From: G965202915 sp965205955
GTDB taxonomy: Bacteria > Pseudomonadota > Gammaproteobacteria > Eutrophobiales > Eutrophobiaceae
Direction of reading: 5' to 3'
Length of the DNA: 64,000 nucleotides
NCBI GenBank assembly: GCA_965205955.1
Contig: OZ242192.1
Coordinates: forward strand, 186,001 to 250,000
In this document: positions 24,628 through 37,000 of the stretch, piece after piece
How positions within the stretch are numbered: position 1 is the first letter of the stretch
Layout: each line of letters starts with the position of its first letter
The notes under the pieces: model-generated
The model's database searches: none
What the model was told of the DNA's origin: nothing
What the model saw: the letters and a program-made list of their open reading frames with translations, nothing else
Program-made: the position numbers and the translations under genes

Positions 24628-25079
24628 ATGACGCCCCGCAGAAATAGCCGTGCTCCGGGCAATTCCTGAAAATTGACGATTATATCGATACCGGCCTGGA
24701 CGGCATTCTTCGGCAAACATCGTCCGATTCCAAACTCATAACATTTCCCTGCCGGAGATTATACCGCCTTGCAATCATGCAGCCAAATGTATAGCAATCA
24801 GTCTGTTGCTGGAAGAGCTATCCGGGATCAGGGAATGACACTGTTACAGACGACCAGCCCCCGCAATTTATATATTGTCTTTGCAGGGAAGCCACTCTAC
24901 AAAGGGGGCGTGAGGGGATGCCAGCTTCTGCCCCCTCCTCTACAACTGGCTTGAACACATCGGCGTTTTACGAGATTTACTCTCTTTATTGGCGCACTAT
25001 TATGGCCTTTGTCGGCGCTGACGACTGTTACAACACCGCCAAGTGCGTTGCAACGGTCTCGTGCCGCTGGGCGTGCAGG
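24628..25079. repeat. Duplicated tRNA-Thr flank and intergenic region
   Basis: This 452-bp region has no gene. Its first about 210 bp (to about 24838) match 44824-45006: both copies share gacgccccgcag, ggcctggacggcattcttcggcaaac and tagcaatcagtctgttgctg-type words, with one internal difference of a few tens of bases. After that come the second copy of a dispersed repeat (24866-24917) and about 160 bp of unique sequence up to the stop of the first giant gene. Confidence 0.65.
24866..24917 (+). repeat. Dispersed repeat, copy 2
   Basis: This matches the reverse complement of 16747-16800. The shared core is tctttgc followed by ctacaaagggggcgtga. It is located between tRNA-Thr copy A and the 3' end of the first giant gene. 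Confidence 0.5.
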
Positions 25080-28000
25080 TCACGGGGACTGGGCCGTGGT
25101 GGTAAAACCCCCTACCAGGGCGCCGGGGTTTCCAGGAGTAGCGGCGGGATCTTGGCCTGCCAGGGGATTCATGGAGGGGGGGGTGTAGGTGATGCTGTAT
25201 TCGAAGCCAGCAGGCATAAACCCAGGGCCGAATACCACAGTCAGCATTACGCCTGAACGAGTTATTTGTACCACATCAAACCCCATACCGTCGGAAGTCT
25301 GAGTTATAGTAAAGGCGTCGAAGTCCCCGGTGCCTCCCACAAGGGTCGCATCAAATACCAACTGGAAACCGCCAAACGCACCACCAAAAACAGGTATTAC
25401 CGTGGTGCTGACCAATACCGGAGCCACGGCGGGTGGAGGCGTGTCGTTCCTAACCATCTCGTTCGTCAGTGTGGTAACCGGTTCGTCCCCGGGTACCAAC
25501 TGGATAGCTGTACGGCCGTTGAGACTATCCCGCACCGGGTTGGCGCCGGGGGTGTAGCTCAACGTAACCATCTGGTCTGGGGGGTCTGGGGTGACCGCTG
25601 TCGCCAGGGTCAGGGTCACGGTGGCACCTGCGACAACCACAGAGTCTATATTCACGGTACCGCCGTCTGCCTGTACTGTGAAGTCCGTGGTGGACGGCTG
25701 AGAACCTGTGTCCAAGGCTCGACTATAGCGCAAAGTCAGGGTGTCGCCATTGACGCTGAGTCTCTCCAACACCGGGGCCGAACGCAACCGGGTGAGCGTC
25801 ACACTATATGTCCCTGTCGAGGCGCCATCTTCAGCCGTCACATTGATAGTAACCATCCGTGGAACATCAGGATTTAGGTTAATTCGCTCGGGTTGCTCTA
25901 CTAAAGTATCGACATCCCGAGTAAAGCTCGCACGTCGATGGGTAACCGTCGGGCGCACCCTCACAAATAGGACAGCACGTTCCACCGTGATCGCATAGTC
26001 GGTGACGGTGGGATCAAAAGCCGGATTAAGCGCACGCGCAACGTCGCTATCATCCAAAACCATCAAGCCCGCCAGTGTCGCATCGGAGCTAGGGGCCTCG
26101 TTGGTAATCGACACACTGCCGGCATCCAGGATGCCGCTGCCGGTGTGCCCGTCAGCCAGCACCATCACGCCCAACATGCTGCCGTCGACATCAATCGGCG
26201 TTTCGTCATAGGCCAGCGTCAGTGTGGCTGTCGTGGGGCTGTCGCGGCTAACAGATCCCACCGTCACCCCTGCCACGCTGGTCAGGGACAACGTGAAGTC
26301 GTCCGCACCCAACGCAGACTCACCCATGTACTCGGTGCCCGTCAGCGTTACCTCCAACGTGGCGCCGTTCAGGTTTGATTCGGTCAACAGAACCGGGGCG
26401 GTCACTTGGGCCGCCGGCCCGCTAGTGGTCGTATCCACCACCTGGTCAAGCGCTGCGACTACCGCATCATGGGCGAGTGCCGCATCGTTGCCGGCGGCGT
26501 CCTGAATAGTACTGCCACCGGCCTGAGCCAGCGCATTGACGGCTATGCTCACCCCGTTATCATCGTTCTCCCCGGCTACCACCGTGTAGCTGAACACCAG
26601 AGCAGCGGTGCCAGTGCCACTGACGGCGGTCGCCTGGCGGGTAGTCGTGCCCACCGTCAGAGCAATCTCCGGGGTGCCGGACACAGTGACCGCCTCATCG
26701 AAGGTCACCGTCACATCAATGACACCATCCACCCCATAGGGGCCGTCGGAGCTAATCTCTACCGTGTCCACGGCCGGGGCCGTGGTATCCACCGCATTGG
26801 CGGGGGCTTCGTCCACGGCAATATGCGTGAGTGTCGCGTCGTTGCCCGCAGCGTCTTGAATGGTGCTGCCACCGGCCTGAGCCAGCGCATCGGCATCTAT
26901 GCCCACCCCGTCAGTATCGCTATCCCCGGCCTGCACCGTGTAGGTGAATACCAGAGCAGTGCTGCCGGAGCCACTCAAGAAGGTCACCCGGCTGGTGCTT
27001 GCACCCACCATCAGGATAATCTCCGGGGTGCCGGACACAGTAACCGCCTCGCTGAAGGTCACCGTCACCTCGATGTCCTCATCGAGGGCATAGGGGCCGG
27101 TACTGCTAATCTCCACCATGCTCACGGCCGGCGCGGTCGTGTCCACTGCATGGGCGGTATCCGGGGCTACTGCAGGATGGTCAAGGTTGGCATCGGTGCT
27201 GTCGGAGTTCTGAATGGTGCCGCCGTTCTCGGACAGGGTGTTTTCGACAATGCTGACCCCGTCTGCATCGGTCTCGGCAGCTACCACGGTGTAGGTGAAC
27301 ACCAGGGCGGCGGTAGTGGAGCCGCTAGTGTAGGCCGCCTGGCGGGTGTTTACGCCCACCACCAGAGGGATCTGAGGGGTGCCACCGGTGGTGTCCACAG
27401 TGACCGCCTCGCTGAAGGTCACCGTCACCTCGATGTCTTCATCAAGGGCGTAGGGGCCAGTACTGCTAATCTCCACCGTGCTCACGGTCGGTGCGACTAC
27501 TGGCGCGCCGTCATCATCGGTAATCGTGCCGGTGCCGTCGGCGGTGGTAATCGTCGCGTTGGTCTCGCCCGACAGGGTGAGGATGACCGTCTCCCCGTCC
27601 CCCTCATCATCCGCGTCTCCCATCACCGTTACGTCGATGTTCTGTGTGGTCGTGCCCGGCGCAAAGGTCAGCGTGCCGGCGGTAATCGTTTCGTAGTCGG
27701 TGCCCGAGGTCGCGGTGCCGCTGGTCGTATCCGCATAGTCCACCGTCACTTCCTGCTCGGTATCCCCGGTCAGCGTCACCGTGTAGCTCAGCGTCGGCGT
27801 ATCGCCGGCGTCGCCCTCTGCCACACTCGGGGAGTCAATCGCCAGCGTCGGCTCGGCGTCGTCGTCATTGACGGTGACACTGGCTGTGTTACCGGTGCCG
27901 ACCGTATAGCCGGTGCCCGCCGTTACCGTTGCCGTCACCGACCCGGCTGCCTCATCGATATCGTCGTCGGTCGTGGTCACCATCAGCGCCGCTGTGGTTG

Positions 28001-31000
28001 CGGCGGCGGCAATCGTCACCGTCGTCGGCGCCACGCCTTCGATAAATGTGCCGGTCTGGCTGACGGAGACGGTGACCGTCAGCCCGCCCACCGGCGCCGG
28101 CGACGAGGCCGTCAGGGTAAATTCAGCCGCCGTGCCCTCGGTTACCGCAGTCCCGGCAGCTATAGAGATTTCCGGCAACACCACCGCACCGGGGACAGTA
28201 ATTGCCACGTCCACCAGAGGGGCAACCGCGGCCCCGGGTGCATTGGGGTCGCCGGGGGCTTGCCCTCGCAACGGGTTGGTGCGGGGTGTGTAGCTCACTG
28301 TATAGTCGCCGGGTGTTAATACATCGTCAAAAAACAAATCCACCTGGCCCTCGCTTGCCACATTATTCTCCACACCTGTAAATGCCACCGGTATCCTCAT
28401 ACCTCCGCGCCGCACAACAAAGTCATCCGGATCCGGTTCGGGCACGCCGCCGGCAGTGTGCATAGGCATATTAAATATCAATCGCATTCTAATCCCGAGT
28501 ACCTCGGCTCTGTCAAATACCGGAGCCACGGCGGGTGGAGGCGTTTCGTTCATAACCATCTCGTTCGTCAGTGTGGAAACCGGTTCGTCCCCGGGTACCA
28601 GCCTGATAGCTGGAGTGTTGTCGGGACCGAGACCCTGCAACGGGTTGATGTCGGGGGTGTAGCTCAACGTAACCGTCTGGTCTAGGGTGACCGCTGTCAC
28701 CAAGGTCAGGGTCACGTCCCGGCCTGCGACAAGCACAGAGGCTATATCCACGGGATTGCCGCCTGCCTGTACTGTGAAGTCCATGGTGGACGGCTGGGAA
28801 CCTGCGTCCAAGCTTAGAGTATAGCGCAAAGCCAGGGTGTCGCCATTGACGCTGAGGCTCTCCAACACCGGGGCCGCAGGCAGCCGGGTGACATCCACCC
28901 TATATGTCTCTGTCGAGTCATCTTCGGCTATCACATTGATAGTAATCTCCAGTCTATCACGAACAGTACCTGTGTCGATTCGCCCGGTGGCGTTTGAGAG
29001 AGTTGATTGAACAGCGCCAGTTGCAATCACAACAATAGCGGTATCCACAGTAACGCTCGCACGCCGATGGGTAACCGTCGGGCTCACCGTCACAGCTCTG
29101 ACAGCATTTTCCACCCTGATCGCATAGGTGGTGGCGGGCATGGAGCCATCAAAATCCGGGTTAAGCGCACGCGCAACGTCGCTATCATCCAAAACCATCA
29201 AGCCCGCCAGTGTCGCATCGGAGCTAGTGGGCTCATTGATAATCGGCACAGCACCGGCATCCAGGATGCCGCTGCCGGTGTGCCCGGCAGCCAGCACCAT
29301 CACGCCCAACATGCTATCGTCGACATCAATCGGAGTTTCGCCATAGTCCAGCGTCAGTGTGGCTGTCGTGGGGCTGTCGCGGCTAACAGATCCCACCGTC
29401 ACCCCTGCCACGCTGGTCAGGGACAACGTGAAGTCGTCCGCACCCAACTCAGACTCACCCATGTACTCGGTGCCCGTCAGCGTTACCTCCAACGTGGCGC
29501 CGTTCAGGTTTGATTCGGTCAACAGAACCGGTGCGGTTACCCGGGCCGCCAGCCCGTCGTCATCTTCTACGGTGACGGTCACAGACGCTATGGTTATGGC
29601 TCCCCCATCATAGTTGCCGTCCGTGCTCGTAGGCGTATGGGTTACGGTCGCAGTGCGGTCGCCGGGGACATCGTCGTTCACGCCGGTGACCGTGACGGTC
29701 TGTGCCGTGTTCCAGTTGGTCGGGGTGAAGGTCAGCGATGCCGACGATACGGTTGCCGCCGTGACGGTGTCGCTCGCAACGGCAATGGTGACATCGGCCG
29801 TCGGCGCAGTGTCGAGTACCAGGGTGTAGGTTCCCTCGCCGCCATCTTCGGGGACACTGAGTGTCTCCGGGGTGACGGTGACGCCTGCTGCTGCTGCGTC
29901 GTCATCGTTCACGGTGACGGTCACAGACGCTATGCTTATGGCTACCCCCTCATAGTTGCCGTCCGTGCTCGCAGCCGTATGGGTTACGGTCGCAGTGCGG
30001 TCGCCGGGGACATCGTCGTTCACGCCGGTGACGGTGACGGTCTGTGCCGTGTTCCAGTTGGTCGGGGTGAAGGTCAGCGTTGCCGACGATACGGTTGCCG
30101 CCGTGACGGTGTCGCTTGCAACGGCAATGGTGACATCGGCCGTCGGCGCGGTGTCGAGTACCAGAGTGTAGTCGGCCGTGGTGTTGCTGCCTGCTTCGTC
30201 AACCGTAAACGCCAGCGGGTCAACGGTGACGCCGGCGTCGTCGTCATCGGTTACGGTGACGGTGACAGATGCTATGGTTATGGCTACCCCCTCATAGTCG
30301 CCGTCCGTGCTCGTAGCCGTATGGCTTAGGCTCGCAGTGCGTTCGTCGCTGGGGTTATCAACGTCGTCGTTCACTCCGGTGACGGTGACGGTCTGTGCCG
30401 TGTTCCAGTTGGCCGGGGTGAAGGTCAGCGATGCCGACGATACGGTTGCCGCCGTGACGGTGTCGCTCGCAACGGCAATGGTGACATCGGCCGTCGGCGC
30501 GGTGTCGAGTACCAGGGTGTAGTCGACCGTGGTGCCGCCATCTTCGGGGACACTGAGTGTCTCCGGGGTGACGGTGACGCCTGCTGCTACCGCGTCGTCA
30601 TCGGTTACGGTGACGGTCACAGACGCTATGCTTATGGCTACCCCCTCATAGTTGCCGTCCGTGCTCGCAGCCGTATGGCTGACGGTCGCAGTGCGGTCGC
30701 CGGGGACATCGTCGTTCACGCCGGTTACCGTGACGGTCTGTGCCGTATCCCAGTCAGTCGGGGTGAAGGTCAGCGATGCCGACGATACGGTTGCCGCCGT
30801 GTCAGTGTCGCTCGCAACGGCAATGGTGACATTGGCCGTCGGCGCGGTGTCGAGTACCACGGTGTAGTCGGCCGTGGTGCCGCCATCTTCGGGGACACTG
30901 AATGCCGTCGGGGTGACGGTGACGCCTGCTGCTACTGCATCATCATCGTTCACGGTGACGGTCACAGACGCTATGCTTATGGCTCCCCCCTCATAGTTGC

Positions 31001-34000
31001 CGTCCGTGCTCGCAGCCGTATGGCTCACGGTCGCAGTGCGGTCGCCGGGGACATCGTCGTTCACGCCGGTGACGGTGACGGTCTGTGCCGTATCCCAGTT
31101 GGTCGGGGTGAAGGTCAGCGTTGCCGACGATACGGTTGCCGCCGTGACGGTGTCGCTTGCAACGGCAATGGTGACATCGGCCGTCGGCGCGGTGTCGAGT
31201 ACCACGGTGTAGTCGGCCGTGGTGTTGCTGCCCGCTTCGTCAATCGTAAACGCCAGCGGGTCAACGGTGACGCCGGCGTCGTCGTCATCGGTTACGGTGA
31301 CGGTCACAGATGCTATGGCTACCCCCTCATAGTCGCCGTCCGTGCTCGTAGCCGTATGGCTTAGGCTCGCAGTGCGTTCGTCGCTGGGGTTATCAACGTC
31401 GTCGTTCACGCCGGTGACGGTGACGGTCTGTGCCGTGTTCCAGTCGGTCGTGCTGAAGGTCAGCGATGCCGACGATACGGTTGCCGCCGTGACGGTGTCG
31501 CTCGCAACGGCAATGGTGACATCGGCCGTCGGTGCAGTGTCGAGTACCAGGGTGTAGTCGGCCGTGGTGCCGCCATCTTCGGGGACACTGAATGCTGTCG
31601 GGGTGACGGTGACGCCTGCTGCTGCTGCATCATCATCGTTCACGGTGACGGTCACAGACGCTATGCTTATGGCTACCCCCTCATAGTTGCCGTCCGTGCT
31701 CGCAGCCGTATGGCTGACGGTCGCAGTGCGGTCGCCGGGGACATCGTCGTTCACGCCGGTTACCGTGACGGTCTGTGCCGTATCCCAGTCAGTCGGGGTG
31801 AAGGTCAGCGATGCCGACGATACGGTTGCCGCCGTGTCAGTGTCGCTCGCAACGGCAATGGTGACATTGGCCGTCGGCGCGGTGTCGAGTACCAGGGTGT
31901 AGTCGGCCGTGGTGCCGCCATCTTCGGGGACACTGAATGCTGTCGGGGTGACGGTGACGCCTGCTGCTGCTGCTGCGTCGTCATCGGTGGCGGTGACGAG
32001 CACAGACAGTATGGTGGTCAACCCTTGATAGGGGGAGTCGCCGCTCGCAGATGTATGGCTCACGGTCGCAGTGCGGTCAGGAGTGTTCACATCGGAGTCG
32101 TCCACGCCGGTGACGGTGAAGGTCTGCGGCGTATCCCAGGTGGTCGAGGTGAAGGTCAGTGCTGCCGATACGATCGCCACGTCGGGGTCGCTGCTCGCAG
32201 GGGTAATCGTGACATTGTCATTCGGCTGGGTATTGAGCACCACGGTGTAGGTGTCCATGCCGCCGTCCTCGGCAACGGTGCGGGTCGTCTCGGAGACGGT
32301 AACGCCGGCAGTGTCGTCATCGGTTACGGTGACGACCACGTCCCTCGATAGCCCTTCATAGTTGCCGTCCGTGCTCGCAGCCGTATGGGTCACGGTTATT
32401 GGGAAAGTGGACCCAAAGTCTACATCGTCGTTCACACCGGTTACGGTAACGGTCTGTGCCGTGTTCCAGTTGGCCGTGGTGAAGGTCAGCGATGGCGACG
32501 ATACCGTTACCAAAAATCTGTCGCCGCTCACAACGGCAATCGTGACCTCGTGCGTCGGCTCGGTAGCGAGTTCCACGGTGTAGGTGTCGGTGCCGCCCAA
32601 TTCGGCCACCATGGTACCCCCGTCGGTTTCCGCAAAGTTAAAGTTGGCGGTGTCGTCATCGGTTACGGTGACGGTCACAGATGCTATGACTACCGAGCCA
32701 TAGCCGACGTCCGTGCTCGTAGGCACATGGGTGACGGTCGCAGTGCGTTCGTCGCTGGGGTTATCAACGTCGTCGTTCACGCCGGTGACGGTGACGGTCT
32801 GTGCCGTGTTCCAGTTGGTCGGGGTGAAGGTCAGCGATGCCGACGATACGGTTGCCGCCGTGTCGGTGTCGCTCGCAACGGCAATGGTGACATCGTCCGT
32901 CGGCGCGGTGTCGAGTACCACGGTGTAGGTTCCCTCGCCGCCATCTTCGGGGACACTGAGTGTCGCCGGGGTGACGGTGACGCCTGCTGCTGCCACAGAC
33001 ACCGTGATGGTAGATTCGGCGGTCGCCTCGTTATAGTTGGCCGTCGCCGAGGCCGTTACCGTAATGACGCAGTCTCCTGCGCCAACCAGCGTCAGGGCGC
33101 CGGTGTCGGTATCAACCGTGCATATACCGGCTGAGGTGGTGCTGTAGCTCAGGGTGCTGCCGGTCTGTACACCGCTGGGCGCAGTCACCGTCGGGGCCGT
33201 CTGGCCTACCGTCGCGGTACCCGCGCTGTAGGCAAAGCCGTCCAGCGTCTGGCTGCCCATGGCTACCATCGGGAAGGTAATCGGCGCCAGATCCACGATG
33301 TTGCTGGCCGTGTCGGTCAGGCGGATGGTCACCGGCGCCGTTGCGGCGTTCGCCGTGGTCGGGGCGCCGCTGATGACTCCGCTGTTGCCGTCCAGCGTCA
33401 GGCCCGGCGGCAGGGTGCTGGCTTGCAATGCATAGTTGCTGATGTCCGCAGACGGGGTGCCCGGCATGATGGCGGTGATGGCCGTGCCGACCGTCAATGC
33501 GGGCGGTGGCGCGTAGGTCGCCGTCGGGGCCACCAGGTCTACGTCTATCGTCCTGCTCACCGTGCCCGTACCACCTGACAGCGTGGCCGTGGCCAATACC
33601 ACTACGCTGGTGCCGGTAATCTCGCCGTCATTGGCCGGAATATCAAGTGTCCAGGTGGTGGTGCTCACGGTGGCATTACGGGTGCTGCCGCCAGCAAGGG
33701 TCACTCCCACCATGGCCCCGTCCGCCACCGTGCCGCTGATGGTAAAGCCGGTCGCCTGCTCGGCAATGTTAACGATATCGTCGGTGGCAATGGCATCCAG
33801 ACCTACCGACACCGTCCCGCCGACCGCGTCGTCGTCATCTTCTACGGTGACGGTCACAGACGCTATGATCACCGAGTTATAGTTGCCGTCCGTACTCGAA
33901 GGCGCATGGGTTACGGTCGCAGTGCGTTGGTCGCTGGGGTTATCGATGGTGTCGTTCACGCCGGTTACCGTGACGGTCTGTGCCGTATCCCAGTCGGTCG

Positions 34001-37000
34001 TGGTGAAGGTCAGCGATGTCGGCGATACGGTTGCCGCCAGGGTGTCGCTGCTCGCAGGAGTAATGGTGACATCGGCCGTCGGCTGGTTGTTCAACACCAC
34101 GGTGTAGGTAGCCGTGCCGCCCTCTTCTGCCACCGTGCGCATCGTCTCGGAGACCGTGACGCCGGCGGTGTCGGAGGGAGGGGTGAATGTCTCGGTAAAA
34201 TCCTCTACCGGGACGCCGGCTATAAGAGGGTTGCCGGGATCTTGCCCTGCCAGGGGATTCATGGAGGGGGAGGTGTAGGTCACGGTGTATTCGACGCCAA
34301 ATACAAACCCGAAACCTACCAAAGACACCCTGCCCTCGCCTGCTTCATTAGTTATACCCTCTACAGAAGCCACGTCTATCCCTGCACCGCCGACCGTTAC
34401 GGTATAGCTGGCCGGGGGCGGTTGGTTACCCACGAGCGGCGCATCAAATATCAGAACTAAGGTGCCAAAGCTCATCGGATTATTAGTATTTACCGTAGCC
34501 CTGAGGAACATTGGAGGCGAGGGGGTAATGTTCTCAACTATCTCGTTCGTCAGTGTGGAAACCGGTTCGTCCCCGGGTACCAGCTGGATAGCTGGAGTGT
34601 TGTCGGGATCGGGACCCTGCAACGGGTTGGTGCCGGGCATGTAGCTCAACGTAACCGTCTGGTCTGGGGTGACCGCTGTCGCCAGGGTCAGGGTCACGTC
34701 CTGGCCTGCGACAAGCGCGGAGTCTATATCCACGGGATTGCCGTCTGCCTGTACTGTGAAGTCCATGGCGGACGGCTGGGGACTTTCGTCCAAGGATTGA
34801 CTATAGCGCAAAGTCAGGGTGTCGCCATTGACGCTGAGGCTCTCCAACACCGGGGCCGAAAGCAACCGGGTGACCGCCACACTATATGTCCCTGTCGAGC
34901 CATCTTCGGCCACCACATTGATAGTAACCCTCAGTACTTCTCCACGTACCAAGGCAATTGACGCCGGATCGACGTTGAATAGAACACTACCCCTAATATC
35001 AAGGGTATCCACAGTAAAGCTCGCACGCCGATGGGTAACCGTCGGGCTCACCGTCACAGATGTGACAGCACTTTCCGCCGTGATCGTATAGTCGGTGACG
35101 GTGGGATTAAAATCCGGGTTCAGCGCACGCGCAACGTCGTTATTATCCAAAACCATCAAGTTCGCCAGTGTCGCATCGGAGCTAGGGGCCTCGTTGGTAA
35201 TCGGCACAGTGCCGGCATCCAGGATGCCGCTGCCGGTGTGCCCGGCATCCAGCACCATCACGCCCAACATGCTGCCGTCAACAGTAATCGCCGTGTCGTC
35301 ATAGGCCAGCATCAGTGTGGCGCTCGTGGTGGTGTCGCGGGTAACAGATCCCACGGTCACCCCTGCCACGCCGGTCAGGGACAACGTGAAATCGTCCGCA
35401 CCCAACTCAGACTCACCCATGTACTCGGTGCCCGTCAGCCTTACCTCCAACGTGGCGCCGTTCAGGTTTGATTCGGTCAACAAAACCGGGGCGATCACCC
35501 GGGCCGACGGATCGCTCATTAGCCCCAACTGCACCCGCTGGACAATCACTGCGACTACCGGATCATGGTTGAGTGCCGCATCGTTGCCGGCAGAGTTTTG
35601 AATAGTACTGCCGCCAGCCTGAGCCAGCGCATCGGCGGCTATGCTCACCCCGTCAGGAGCGCTATCCCCTGATACCACCGTGTAGGTGAACACCAGAGCA
35701 GGGGTGCCGGTACCGCTGATGTAGGCCGCCTGTCGGGTAGCCGTGCCCACCGTCAGGGTAATCTGCGGGGTGCCGGTCACAATCACCTCCTCGCTGAAGG
35801 TCACCGTCACATCAATGACACCATCCACCCCATAGGGGCCGATAGTGGTAATCGCTACCCCGCTCACGGTCGGTCCGACTACTGGCGCGCCGTCGTCATT
35901 GGTAATCGTGCCGGTGCCGTCGGCGTTGGTAATCGTCGCATTGACCGGGTTCGACAGTCTGAGGATGACCGTATCGTTCGGCTCATCATCCGTGTCTCCC
36001 GTCACCGTTACGTCAATGTTCTGTGTGGTCGTGCCCGACGCAAAGGTCAGTGTGCCACCGGTAATCGCAGTGTAGTCGGTGCCCGAGGTTGCGGTGCCGC
36101 TGGTCGCATCCGCGTAGTCCACCGTCACTTCCTGCTCGGTCTCCCCGGTCAGCGTCACTATGTAGGTCAGCGTCGTCGAACCGCTGTCGCCCTCTGCCAC
36201 GCTCGGGGAGTCAATCGCCAGCGTCGGCTCGTCGTCGTCATTGACGGTGACACTGGCGCTGTTGTTGGTCCCGTCTACCGTATAGCCGGCGCCGCCCTCC
36301 ACCATCGCCGTTATCATGCCGTTGGCCTCGTCAATAAGGTCGGCCATGGTCGGTACCTCCAGCGTGGCCGTCGTGGCGCCGTCGGCAATCGTTACCGTCG
36401 TCGGCGCCGGGCTGGCAATGAAGTTGCCCGTCTCGGTGACGGTAACGGTAACCGTCAGGTCCCCGACCGGAGCAGAGTCCGCCGTCAGCATGAAGGTGGC
36501 ATTGGCCCCCTCGGTCACCGCAGTCCCGGCGGTGATGGAGATGCTCGGCAATGCTACCGCGCTGTCGTCATTGGTAATCGTGCCGGTGCCGTCGGCGTTG
36601 GTAATCGTCGCATTGACCGGGTTCGACAGTCTGACGATGACCGTATCGTTCGGCTCATCATCCGTGTCTCCCGTCACCGTTACGTCAATGTTCTGTGTGG
36701 TCGTGCCCGACGCAAAGGTCAGTGTGCCACCGGTAATCGCGGTGTAGTCGGTGCCCGAGGTTGCGGTGCCGCTGGTCGTATCCGCGTAGTCCACCGTCAC
36801 TTCCTGCTCGGTCTCCCCGGTCAGCGTCACTATGTAGGTCAGCGTCGTCGAACCGCTGTCGCCCTCTGCCACGCTCGGGGAGTCAATCGCCAGCGTCGGC
36901 TCGTCGTCGTCATTGACGGTGACACTGGCGCTGTTGTTGGTCCCGTCTACCGTATAGCCGGCGCCGCCCTCCACCATCGCCGTTATCATGCCGTTGGCCT

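Noticed and set aside
24628..25079. Small plus-strand frames near tRNA-Thr A
   Set aside because: They are short, have no ribosome sites, and partly read through duplicated tRNA flank.
26406..28319. Long plus-strand open frame (637 codons) inside giant 1
   Set aside because: It is antisense to the giant gene. Its Arg/His/Gly-rich translation follows from the repetitive sense codons, and similar frames occur in every repeat.
29560..33000. Regularly spaced repeats that could suggest a CRISPR array
   Set aside because: Units are 345 bp with no unique spacers, lie in frame, and encode Calx-beta-like protein modules.
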